From positions 620,001-684,000 of the forward strand of contig NZ_QLTT01000004.1 of NCBI RefSeq assembly GCF_003269295.1: DNA of 64,000 nucleotides, given 5' to 3'. The DNA is from Lentzea atacamensis. GTDB lineage: Bacteria; Actinomycetota; Actinomycetes; Mycobacteriales; Pseudonocardiaceae. The translations under genes were made by a program, and so were the position numbers. Positions 40,747 through 48,612 of this stretch are shown here, one piece after another. Position 1 is the first letter of the stretch; the number at the start of each line of letters is the position of its first letter. The notes under the pieces are model-generated. The model saw nothing but the letters and a program-made list of their open reading frames with translations, made no database searches and was not told where the DNA came from.

Positions 40747-41001
40747 ATGTCCACCACCCGCTGCGCCACCGTCATCACGCGAGTGCTGGTCCGCAGCCGG
40801 TTCGCGCCCGCGGTCCTGACCCTGCTGAACGTCCTGCTCGACACCAGCCACCTCGTCACCGCGCTCGTCGTGGCACTGGCCGAGATCGCCGTGGCGCTCT
40901 CCTCCCAGAGCTGGCCGAAGGCGGGCACCGCGAGCCCGGTCCAGACGGAGACCAGGTCCTACCGCGCGACGAACGCCGCCAGCAGCGCCTGCACCTCGTA
41001 G
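40747..41001 (+). pseudogene. Internally deleted doxX duplicate
   Basis: 84 codons from ATG 40747. The start MSTTRCATVITRVLVRSRF parallels the doxX N-terminus (ATIVTRVLTGL), and LTLLNVLLDTSHLVTALVVA to LAEIAVALSSQSW parallels the last helices of the full gene (MVVNIVLFHVFL...AAAEIGLAW). The middle two helices are gone and the C-terminal tail is out-of-family and overlaps the opposite PH gene. A degenerated tandem duplicate, less likely a functional two-helix miniprotein. Confidence 0.6.
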
Positions 41002-41336
41002 ACGTCGACGCCCTTGCCGAACTGCTTGGAGATCGGCGCGTCACCGCCGGAGACCCAGATCTTGAGCTCCGCGTCCAGGTCGAAGTGACCGGCGGTCTCC
41101 ACCGCGAACTGCGTGATCGCCCGGTACGGCACCGAGTGGTATTCGACCGTCTTGCCCGTCATGCCCTGTTTGTCGACCAGGATCAACCGCCGGTCCGTGA
41201 ACAGGAACGAGTCGCGCACCAATTGATACGCCGCGTGGACCTGCTCCCCCTGCGCCAAAAGCCGCCCGAACTCACTCGCGGCCGCCCTCGGGTCGAGCTT
41301 TGACGCGTTCCCCATCATTCCGCTGAGAAGTCCCAT
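40959..41336 (-). CDS. Bacterial PH-domain protein
   Basis: 125-aa protein of the bacterial pleckstrin-homology type (bPH_1): QLVRDSFLFTDRRLILVDKQ, then VEYHSVPYRAITQFAVETAG and AELKIWVSGGD, the classical FTDRRLI...PY..I signature. No membrane segment. The family may organise membrane or protein complexes; role unknown. Its 3' end overlaps the deleted doxX copy by 43 nt on the other strand. Confidence 0.88.
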   Translation of the reverse strand: MGLLSGMMGNASKLDPRAAASEFGRLLAQGEQVHAAYQLVRDSFLFTDRRLILVDKQGMTGKTVEYHSVPYRAITQFAVETAGHFDLDAELKIWVSGGDAPISKQFGKGVDVYEVQALLAAFVAR

Positions 41337-41459
41337 ACGTCCACGTTTACCAGGCTTTCCGAAAGGCTGGCCGAACGCTGGGCTGCTCCTGTCCGGACGC
41401 TTCCGTGCGTTACCCGAAAGTGGTTGTCAACAGCCACTCGATCGGGAAGGACCTAAACG

Positions 41460-41957
41460 ATGCGTAAGCACCTGGTTGGAGCCGCCGCCCTCGCCGGAGC
41501 CGCGCTGCTGGTGACCGGATGCTCCGGTGCCGCAGGCAGCGTCGCGCAGCAGGCGCCGAAGGCCGACGAGAAGCCGACCAACGAGCAGATCGCCGCGCTG
41601 TTCAACGACTGGAACGCCGCCCTGAAGACGGGTGACCCCCAGAAGGTGGCCGATCACTACGCTCCGAACGCAGTGCTGCTGCCGACGGTGTCGAACAAGG
41701 TGCGCAGCACGCGTGCCGAGATCGTCGACTACTTCGAGCACTTCCTGCAGAACAAGCCGAGCGGCACGATCCTCGACTCGCACATCGCCGTGCTCGACAA
41801 CGACGACGCGATCGACGCGGGCACCTACCGGTTCGCGCTCAACCAGGACGGCAAGCCGACCGCTGTGGACGCCCGCTACACGTTCGTCTACGAGAAGATC
41901 GACGGAAAGTGGCTCATCGTGAACCACCACTCGTCGGCGATGCCGGAGAAAGTCTGA
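41460..41957 (+). CDS. SnoaL/CaMKII-association-like lipoprotein (SgcJ/EcaC-type)
   Basis: 165-aa lipoprotein: MRKHLVGAAALAGAALLVTGCS with lipobox VTGC. The mature part is an NTF2-like fold: EQIAALFNDWNAALKTGDPQ, VADHYAPNAVLLPTVSNKVR, IVDYFEHFLQNKPSG and YTFVYEKIDGKWLIVNHHSS, which fits the SgcJ/EcaC (CaMKII-association) group. An extracytoplasmic form suggests ligand binding rather than catalysis. It overlaps the end of the convergent histidine kinase gene by 44 nt. Confidence 0.8.
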   Translation: MRKHLVGAAALAGAALLVTGCSGAAGSVAQQAPKADEKPTNEQIAALFNDWNAALKTGDPQKVADHYAPNAVLLPTVSNKVRSTRAEIVDYFEHFLQNKPSGTILDSHIAVLDNDDAIDAGTYRFALNQDGKPTAVDARYTFVYEKIDGKWLIVNHHSSAMPEKV

Positions 41958-43182
41958 TCCGCACGCAGAGCCCGCCGCCAGGCGCGTCCTCCAGCGTCAC
42001 GGTGCCGCCGTCGTCGGTCACGAGCTGCTTGACGATGGCGAGCCCCAGGCCGGAGCCGCCCTTGCCGGTGAGGCCCTGACCGCGCCAGAACCGGTCGAAC
42101 GCCCGCAGCCGATCGGCTGCGGGCAGGCCGGGGCCGGAGTCGATGATCTCGAGCACCGCCGGCCGCGTGGTGCGGACCATGATCGTCCCGCCGTCCGGTG
42201 ACACCTCCAGCGCGTTGGACAGCACGTTGTCCAGCACCTGCTCCAGGTGACCCGGCGTGGCGAGCACGCGGAGGTCGAACCCTTCGGAGACCAGCGAGAT
42301 GGAGCGTTCGTCAGCCGACGCGCGCCACGCCGTGAACCGGTCGGCGATGACGTCGTTGACCCACACCGGTTCCGGGTGCCCGACGGTGGCCTCGGCGCGG
42401 GCCAGCGCCAGCAGGCCGTTGACCAGCCGGCTCATCCGCACGACCTCGGCCGTCGCCCGATCCACGTCCTCGCGCACGTAGTCGTCGTCCACCCCGTCGG
42501 CGACGTTGTCCAGCGACAGCCGCAACGCCGTCAGCGGGGTCCGCAACTGGTGCGAGGCGTCGCCGATGAACGCGCGCTGCGAGTTGACCAGCGTGCTGAT
42601 CGTCTCGGTGGCGTTGTTCAACGTGCGCGCGAGCGTGCGGGTCTCGGGCGGCCCGGTCTCCTCCGCGCGTGCGGCGAGGTCACCGTCGCGCAGGCGGCCG
42701 GCCATGTCGTTGAGCTCCCGCAACGGCCGGGTGACCCGTTTCGCGAGCCACCAGCCCAGGAACGCCGCCGCGATCAGCACGGTGATCGCGAGCGCGGCCC
42801 GGAAACCCCAGATCTGCCAGAGCCTCTGCACGATCCGGTCGTCCGGATAGGACAGCCGGATCGCGCCGACGACGGTGCCGTCGGCCCGGCGCGCGGGCAC
42901 GGTGAGGGTGAGGCCGTTGCGGTCCCAGACCTTGTTCTCCGGCTGCGGGCCGAGCACCTCGATCCGGCCGGGGGTCTCGTGTTCGTACGCGTCGGCGAGC
43001 GCCCGCAGCGACCGCGTGTCGCCGGTAGCCAGCAGCAGTGCCGCGGTCTGGGCCTCCCGGCGCGCGGTGTTCTCCGCGTCGTCGTACAGCTGGCTGTTCA
43101 ACGTGAACGCCACTGGCACCGTGAACGCCGCGATAGCCACCGCGACCAGGAGCACGTAACTCCAGACGAGTTGGCGGATCAC
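41914..43182 (-). CDS. Sensor histidine kinase
   Basis: 422-aa transmembrane kinase. TM1 about residues 8-28, extracytoplasmic sensor about 29-125, TM2 about 126-146, HAMP (RVTRPLRELNDMAGRLRDGD), HisKA with phospho-acceptor His211 in DASHQLRTPLT, and HATPase_c (NVLSNALEVSPDGG as N-box, IDSGPGLP, GGSGLGLAIVKQL). It pairs with the response regulator encoded just upstream; the genes overlap by 4 nt. The signal is unknown. Confidence 0.93.
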   Translation of the reverse strand: MIRQLVWSYVLLVAVAIAAFTVPVAFTLNSQLYDDAENTARREAQTAALLLATGDTRSLRALADAYEHETPGRIEVLGPQPENKVWDRNGLTLTVPARRADGTVVGAIRLSYPDDRIVQRLWQIWGFRAALAITVLIAAAFLGWWLAKRVTRPLRELNDMAGRLRDGDLAARAEETGPPETRTLARTLNNATETISTLVNSQRAFIGDASHQLRTPLTALRLSLDNVADGVDDDYVREDVDRATAEVVRMSRLVNGLLALARAEATVGHPEPVWVNDVIADRFTAWRASADERSISLVSEGFDLRVLATPGHLEQVLDNVLSNALEVSPDGGTIMVRTTRPAVLEIIDSGPGLPAADRLRAFDRFWRGQGLTGKGGSGLGLAIVKQLVTDDGGTVTLEDAPGGGLCVRIRLSPASPTSGGSR

Positions 43183-43835
43183 GGGAGCACCAGCCGGAAA
43201 CCCACACCACGCACGGTCTCCAGCGAGGCCGCGTCACCCAGCTTGCGGCGCAGCACACCCACGTGCACGTCCAGCGTCTTGGTGGGACCGAACCAGTTCT
43301 CGTCCCACACCGCCTCCATGATCTGCTCGCGGGTGAACACCGCGCCCGGCTCCTCCGCCAGGAACGCCAGCAGGTCGAACTCCTTCGGCGACAGCTCCAC
43401 CTCGGCCCCGTCGAGGTGTACGCGCCGCGTCCGCCGGTCTATGCGCAACCGGCCGCGTTCCTGCGTCGGCTCCTTCTGGCTCGGTTGCACGCGCCGCAGC
43501 ACCGCCCGCATCCGTGCCACGACCTCGCGCACGCCGAACGGTTTGGTGACGTAGTCGTCGGCGCCGATCTCCAGCCCGACCACCCGGTCGACCTCGTCGG
43601 ACCGCGCGCTGATCACGATGATCGGCACGTCACTGCGGGATCGCAGCTCCCGGCACACGTCGAGACCGTCCATGTCCGGCAGCCCGAGGTCGACCAGCAC
43701 GAGGGCGAAGTCGCCGTCGGCCGTCAGCGCGTCGGCCCCGTTACGCACCCATTGCACGTCGAAGCCGTAGCGCGACAGCCCGCGTGTGAGCGATTCCGCG
43801 ATCGGCTCGTCGTCTTCCACCAGCAGCACCCGCAT
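43179..43835 (-). CDS. OmpR/PhoB-family response regulator
   Basis: 218-aa. Receiver domain with acidic pair E7-D8-D9, phospho-acceptor Asp49 (LVLVDLGLPDMDG), Thr/Ser ISAR and Lys in TKPFG; the C-terminal winged helix reads LSPKEFDLLAFLAEEPGAVF and VHVGVLRRKLGD. First gene of the two-component operon. Targets are not evident from the window. Confidence 0.94.
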   Translation of the reverse strand: MRVLLVEDDEPIAESLTRGLSRYGFDVQWVRNGADALTADGDFALVLVDLGLPDMDGLDVCRELRSRSDVPIIVISARSDEVDRVVGLEIGADDYVTKPFGVREVVARMRAVLRRVQPSQKEPTQERGRLRIDRRTRRVHLDGAEVELSPKEFDLLAFLAEEPGAVFTREQIMEAVWDENWFGPTKTLDVHVGVLRRKLGDAASLETVRGVGFRLVLP

Positions 43836-43844
43836 GGGCGCAGA

Positions 43845-44378
43845 TCATTCCACTGACAGGGGCAGGGCGTTCCCCAGCCTGATGCCGCTCCACCCGAGCG
43901 TGCTCGGCACGACGGCGTCCCAGAACGGCCACAGGTTCGGCAGCACCCGCAGCGCGATCCCCGCCTCCTCGTGCAACTCGAAGAGGTCCCCGACCCGCTC
44001 GGCCGGCCCCAACGGCGTGACCGGCTCGACGGCGACGACAGCGGCGTCGCCGAAAGGCCGGAACACGTCGGCGGGCAGCCGGTACGCGTACAGCGAGACG
44101 GTCCGCATCCGCTCAAGCCACCCGTACTCGACCGCGTGCACCCGCTTACCGCATCCCGGCCCGATGATCCGCTCGCGGTCCTCGTCCGAAGAAGAAGGCA
44201 CGACCCACGCCATGGCCCGCGGGCACTGCCGGGGAAACCAGTAGTCGGGGCAGCGGTCGAAGCCGACCGCCCACACGTACTCCTCCGGCTGCCGTGCGGT
44301 GGCCGCGCGGTGCGGCACGAACCTCGTGATCGCCGGATCCTCCGAAAAGTGCAGTACCTCACCGGGTTCGGGTCGCAT
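43845..44378 (-). CDS. Hypothetical protein, DUF6886-like
   Basis: 177 aa. Opens LHFSEDPAITRFVPHRA, then VWAVGFDRCPDYWFPRQCPR and CGKRVHAVEYGWLERMRTVSLYAYRLP. This matches my recollection of the DUF6886 family (proteins beginning with an LFHFSEDP-like motif), function unknown. No membrane or catalytic signature. It lies 9 nt upstream of the response regulator and could be the first gene of that operon. Confidence 0.65.
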   Translation of the reverse strand: MRPEPGEVLHFSEDPAITRFVPHRAATARQPEEYVWAVGFDRCPDYWFPRQCPRAMAWVVPSSSDEDRERIIGPGCGKRVHAVEYGWLERMRTVSLYAYRLPADVFRPFGDAAVVAVEPVTPLGPAERVGDLFELHEEAGIALRVLPNLWPFWDAVVPSTLGWSGIRLGNALPLSVE

Positions 44379-44396
44379 GTGGTCATACTGGCCCGC

Positions 44397-45416
44397 ATGC
44401 GGAGGCTGACGCTCGCGGTTTTGCTGGTCCTCACCGGTTGCTCCTCAGGCGGCGACGAGTCGGTCGGTTTCACCGCCGTCGACCTCACCGCCGCACCGGA
44501 AGCCCTGGCCGCGCACGGCGACATGCTCGTTATCGGCACCCGCCCCACGGACCACCCCGAGCTCGTCACCCGTGCCAAGGACGGCACGCTGAGCAACGCG
44601 AGGCTCACCCCGGCCACCCCGTACGGCAAGGAAGCGCACTGGTACGGCATCACCTCCGACGGCTCCACCATCACCGGCGTCGGCGGCGAACGCGGCGGCG
44701 CGCACGGCAACGTCCGGTGGAGCGCCTGGACCGGCGACACCCACCAGATCACCGAGAAACCGCAGGGGTTCAGCACGTTCGGCGGCTACGGCGCGGGCGA
44801 GCTCATCGGCGTGGTCCGCACGAAGCAGGGCCCGCTGATCATCGGCACCTGGCAGAGCGCCAAGGCGGGCCTCGACATCGCGATGTGGACGTACGCGGCG
44901 GACACGTGGAGCCGCCAGCCCTCGGCGGGCACCGTCCTGGAGAGCTCGCAGGAGCTCCTCCGCTTCCCCCTCGCCGTCACGCCCGACGGTGACGGCGCCC
45001 TCGTCGTGGGCTGGCAGATCGCCAAGGGCACGGTGAGCGCGGCGGTCTGGCGGTTCGACGGCAGGACCTGGACCACGGAGACCCTCCCGGACGGCGACGC
45101 CGCGCTGGCCGCCCGCTGCTGGGACGGCACCTGCCACGTCGTCGGCCGCAGCAAGGGCAAGCTCGCCTGGTGGTCCGGCCCGGAGTGGAAAAAGCTGACC
45201 ACCCCGGACATCCCGGTCGGTGACAACCAGAACCTCGCCGCACCCGTCCCGGTCAACGGCACCCCGACGCTGTTCGTCGACCACAACGGCGTGAAACTGG
45301 TGTCCGAAAAGGACGAACGGCCGGCGGACGGCCCGACCGGCGAGGTCAAGGCGGCCGAGGTGGCCGGCGGTCAGGTCTTCGTGATCGCGGGCGACCGCCT
45401 GTGGCGCGTCACCTAG
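44397..45416 (+). CDS. Lipoprotein with beta-propeller-like repeats
   Basis: 339 aa. Signal MRRLTLAVLLVLTGCSS (lipobox LTGC). The mature protein has repeated short beta segments of the form GDGALVVGWQ / WRFDGRTWTTETLP / CHVVGRSKGKLAWWSGPEWK, suggesting a beta-propeller-like sensor or binding domain. No catalytic residues seen. It overlaps the marR remnant at its end (convergent). Confidence 0.65.
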   Translation: MRRLTLAVLLVLTGCSSGGDESVGFTAVDLTAAPEALAAHGDMLVIGTRPTDHPELVTRAKDGTLSNARLTPATPYGKEAHWYGITSDGSTITGVGGERGGAHGNVRWSAWTGDTHQITEKPQGFSTFGGYGAGELIGVVRTKQGPLIIGTWQSAKAGLDIAMWTYAADTWSRQPSAGTVLESSQELLRFPLAVTPDGDGALVVGWQIAKGTVSAAVWRFDGRTWTTETLPDGDAALAARCWDGTCHVVGRSKGKLAWWSGPEWKKLTTPDIPVGDNQNLAAPVPVNGTPTLFVDHNGVKLVSEKDERPADGPTGEVKAAEVAGGQVFVIAGDRLWRVT

Positions 45417-45850
45417 CCGGCAACGCCCGCAGGGTCTCCAGCCGTCCAGCACGACCTTCCGCTCCGCGGGGGAGGCCGCTTCCAACGCCGCGGTGAGCCG
45501 TCCGTAAGGCCCTTCGGACAGCTCACGCGTGTACCCGTGCACCGGCTCGGTCACCCGCACGTGGGTATAGCGGCGGTCATGGGGGTCGGCCTCCCGCGTC
45601 ACGAGCCCGGCGCCTGCAGCCGATCCACGATCCCGGACGTCGTCGAGTGCGACAGGCTCAACCGCCGCGCCAGCTCGGTCACCGTCGCCGACCCCTCGGT
45701 CACCAGTGACCTGATCAAGCTGACCTGCGGCGCGGTCAGCCCGCTGCGCGCCCGGTCACCGCCCGGCTCGATCGACGTCGTCAGCAACTCCTGCCGCAAC
45801 GCGCGCAAGTGCGCCATCACGGATTCCGCGTCCTGGAAAGCGCCGACCAT
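45409..45850 (-). pseudogene. MarR-family regulator with two frameshifts
   Basis: The N-terminal part reads well (VMAHLRALRQELLTTSIEPG, then LTAPQVSLIRSLVTEGSATV and LSLSHSTTSGIVDRLQAPG) but hits a stop at 45599. One frame over, the wing continues GLVTREADPHDRRYTHVRVT to AERKVVLDG, and a second shift gives the expected end LETLRALPAR before TGA at 45411-45409. Two single-base changes restore a normal MarR protein of about 145 aa, so the gene is disrupted. Confidence 0.75.
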
Positions 45851-46237
45851 GGCGCGGCCACCCAGACCCGGACAACGCCCCGAGGTTCACCGACTCGGTG
45901 CTGCTCGGCAAATCGCACCAAGCCAGCTGCTGAGCCTCAACCCGCAGGCGATCTCGTCCTGCTCGGCATCGACCAGGCCAAACGCGACGAGGACCGCTTC
46001 CCCGACCCGGCGGCCTTCACGCCACGCGAGCCCAACCCGCACCTCACCTTCGGCCGCGGCCCGAGGTCCTGCGTCGGCGCACCGCTCGCGCGCGTCGAGC
46101 TGACCGAGGTCTTCGGCGCCCTCGTCACGCGGTTCGAGACGTTCGTCCTAGCGGTCGACGTGGCGCAACTCACCCGCAGGGCGGAACAGCTGGTGGGCGA
46201 AGTGGCCGAGCTCCCGGTGCGCTGGACGGCCCCGTGA
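45851..46237 (+). pseudogene. Cytochrome P450, C-terminal fragment
   Basis: Only the haem-binding end survives: DLVLLGIDQAKRDEDRFPDP, AFTPREPNPHLTFGRG, then FGRGPRSCVGAPLARVEL with the haem-ligand Cys, and a final ELPVRWTAP. The roughly 300 N-terminal residues, including the I helix and ExxR, are missing, and upstream sequence changes frame. A truncated remnant next to a broken marR. Confidence 0.75.
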
Positions 46238-46640
46238 CCTGGTCCGCATCGATAAAGTAACCCTGCACGCTCAAGGCGCTCCGCAGCGTGATGCCCGGTT
46301 TCGGATCGCATTGCGCTGCTTGTCCCACATCTTCCGGTCATTGCATTCACCCGGATGCGTCAGGTCCATCCGTGCCTGCGGCAGGAACTTCACGGTGAAT
46401 ACAGCGATCTGGACGCACAATGGTCACGCTTGGACACACAATTGCCGAGAGTCAACTGTTGATGTGGCTGTTCGCCCGCCCATTCCGCCACGCATGGGTG
46501 ACTATGGCCCGGTCAGTGGGCCCCCGTGTAATGGTGGGGGTGGGCGGCGGTCCGCCAGATCGGCGGTTAATCTCTTGCAACTCGTCCACTGCAATCCAGT
46601 GCGCCGACGTCGCAACCACCGGGGAGAGGACTGAACACGG
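46238..46640 (+). promoter_or_regulatory. 403-bp leader of the peptide ABC operon with a direct repeat
   Basis: No gene is supported here. TGGACGCACAATGG at 46410-46423 is repeated as TGGACACACAATTG at 46431-46444, 21 bp apart (two turns), a candidate regulator-binding pair. Composition is less GC-rich than the genes. A CCGCC-AGATC-GGCGG hairpin lies near 46553-46567. A GGGGAGAGG box precedes the GTG at 46641. Confidence 0.4.
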
Positions 46641-47618
46641 GTGGCCGGATTTCTGTTGCGGCGGTTGGTCAACTACGTGGTGCTCGCCCTCGTGGCGACG
46701 TTCCTCGCGTTCACGTTGGCCTCCGTCACCTTTGACCCGATCGGGGTGCTGCAGCAACGCAACCCACCGCCACCGGCAGCGTCGATCGAGGCCAAGAAAC
46801 GAGACCTCCACCTCGACCAGCCGATCCCGCAGCGGTTCGTGACCTGGATGGGCGGTGTGGTGCAGGGCGACTTCGGCCGCACCATCGCCGACCGCCCGAT
46901 CACCGACGAGCTGGGCAGGCGCATCGGCGTGAGCTTGAGGCTGTTCCTGCTCGGCATCACGATCGGCATCCTGTTCGGCGTGCTGCTCGGCGTGGTGAGC
47001 GCGATCAGGCAGTACAAGTTCAGCGACTACTTCGCGACCTTGTTCTCCTTCATATTGCTGTCGACGCCGGTCTTCGTGCTGGGCACGTTGCTCAAGATGG
47101 GCGCGCAGGGCATCAACGACTCGATCGGCACCAACGTGCTGATCTTCGTCGGTGAGCAGACACCAGGCTTCCAGGGCAACTGGTTCGAGCACCTCGGCGA
47201 CCGGCTGCAGCACCTGATCGTGCCGACCCTCGCGATCGCGCTCGGCCAGATCGCCTACTACAGCCGCTACCAGCGCTCGTCGATGCTCGATGTGCTGGGC
47301 AGCGACTTCCTGCGCACCGCGCAGGCCAAAGGCCTCACCCGCCGCAAGGCGCTGTTCAAGCACGGTTTGCGCACCGCGCTGATCCCGATGGCGACGCTGT
47401 TCGCGTTCGGTTTCGGCCTGCTCGTGGTCGGCGGCACCTTCACCGAGCGGATCTTCGGCTGGTTCGGCATGGGTGACTGGCTGGTCACCGGCATCTCGGC
47501 GCAGGACACGAACGTGACCGCCACGGTGACGCTGTTCGTCGCGGTGTGCGTGCTGTTCTCCGGCTGGCTCGCCGACGTGCTGTACGCCGCGCTCGACCCC
47601 CGAATCCGTGTGAACTAG
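46641..47618 (+). CDS. Oligopeptide/dipeptide ABC permease (DppB-like)
   Basis: 325-aa inner-membrane subunit, about six helices. N-terminal GFLLRRLVNYVVLALVATFL, then RDLHLDQPIPQRFVTWM and GDFGRTIADRPITDEL, and the EAA-type loop DFLRTAQAKGLTRRKALFKH. GTG start. First gene of a four-gene importer operon whose binding protein comes last. Confidence 0.92.
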   Translation: MAGFLLRRLVNYVVLALVATFLAFTLASVTFDPIGVLQQRNPPPPAASIEAKKRDLHLDQPIPQRFVTWMGGVVQGDFGRTIADRPITDELGRRIGVSLRLFLLGITIGILFGVLLGVVSAIRQYKFSDYFATLFSFILLSTPVFVLGTLLKMGAQGINDSIGTNVLIFVGEQTPGFQGNWFEHLGDRLQHLIVPTLAIALGQIAYYSRYQRSSMLDVLGSDFLRTAQAKGLTRRKALFKHGLRTALIPMATLFAFGFGLLVVGGTFTERIFGWFGMGDWLVTGISAQDTNVTATVTLFVAVCVLFSGWLADVLYAALDPRIRVN

Positions 47619-47634
47619 GCAAGGTGACGACGAC

Positions 47635-48612
47635 GTGACCGTGATCCTCAACGAGGGCGACTCCGCGGGAACCGCCGGCGCCGCCTCTGGCAGCCCCGTC
47701 GACGCCGCGCCCGAACCGGGCAAGGCGATGACGCGTGGCCGGCTGGTGCTCATCCGCTTCATGCGCAACAAGCTGGCGCTGGTCGGCCTGGCCATCATCG
47801 TGGCGATGTACCTGCTCGCGTTCCTCGGGCCGCTGCTGACGCAGTGGTCCTACGAGGACCGCGACTACACCGCGTTCCTGCAGCCGCCCTACGCCGACCA
47901 CATCTTCGGCACCGACAAGATCGGCACGGACATGTTCGCGCTCACCATGCGCGGACTGCAGAAGTCGCTGATCATCGGTCTGCTGGTGGCGCTGATCTCG
48001 ACGACGGTGGCAGCCATCGTCGGCGCGGCGGCCGGCTACTTCCTCGGTGTCGCCGACAAGGCGCTCATGTGGGTGGTCGACCTGCTGCTCGTGTTGCCGT
48101 CCTTCCTGATCATCGCCATCCTCAGCCCGTGGTTCCGTGGCAAGTCGTGGTGGCTGCTCGTGCTCATGCTGGCGGCGTTCCAGTGGATGATCACCGCGCG
48201 CATCGTGCGCGGTATGACGCTGACGCTGAAAGAGCGCGAGTTCGTGAAGGCTGCCCGGTTCATGGGGCAGCCGGCACGGACGATCATCGCCAAGCACATC
48301 GTCCCCAACATGGCGTCGCTGCTGATCATCGACGCCACCATCAACGTCGGCTCCGCCGTGCTCGCCGAGACCGGCCTGAGCTACTTCGGTTTCGGCGTGC
48401 AGTCGCCCGACGTCTCACTCGGCACGCTGATCGGCGGCAACGCCGAGTCCGCGACGACCTTCCCGTGGCTGTTCCTGTTCCCGGCGGGCTTCCTCGTCGT
48501 GTTCGTGCTGGCGGTGAACTGGGTCGGCGACGGTCTGCGTGACGCGCTCGACCCCACCTCCACGCGCGTGCGCAAGCGGGAGAAGAAGGACACCAAGGAG
48601 AAGGCCGCCTGA
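47635..48612 (+). CDS. Oligopeptide/dipeptide ABC permease (DppC-like)
   Basis: 325-aa membrane subunit. A long cytoplasmic N-terminus precedes [40 protein letters not shown] is the DppC GTDxxGRD-like block; EAA loop [21 protein letters not shown] charged C-terminal tail follows. Overlaps the ATPase gene start in an ATGA. Confidence 0.92.
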   Translation: MTVILNEGDSAGTAGAASGSPVDAAPEPGKAMTRGRLVLIRFMRNKLALVGLAIIVAMYLLAFLGPLLTQWSYEDRDYTAFLQPPYADHIFGTDKIGTDMFALTMRGLQKSLIIGLLVALISTTVAAIVGAAAGYFLGVADKALMWVVDLLLVLPSFLIIAILSPWFRGKSWWLLVLMLAAFQWMITARIVRGMTLTLKEREFVKAARFMGQPARTIIAKHIVPNMASLLIIDATINVGSAVLAETGLSYFGFGVQSPDVSLGTLIGGNAESATTFPWLFLFPAGFLVVFVLAVNWVGDGLRDALDPTSTRVRKREKKDTKEKAA

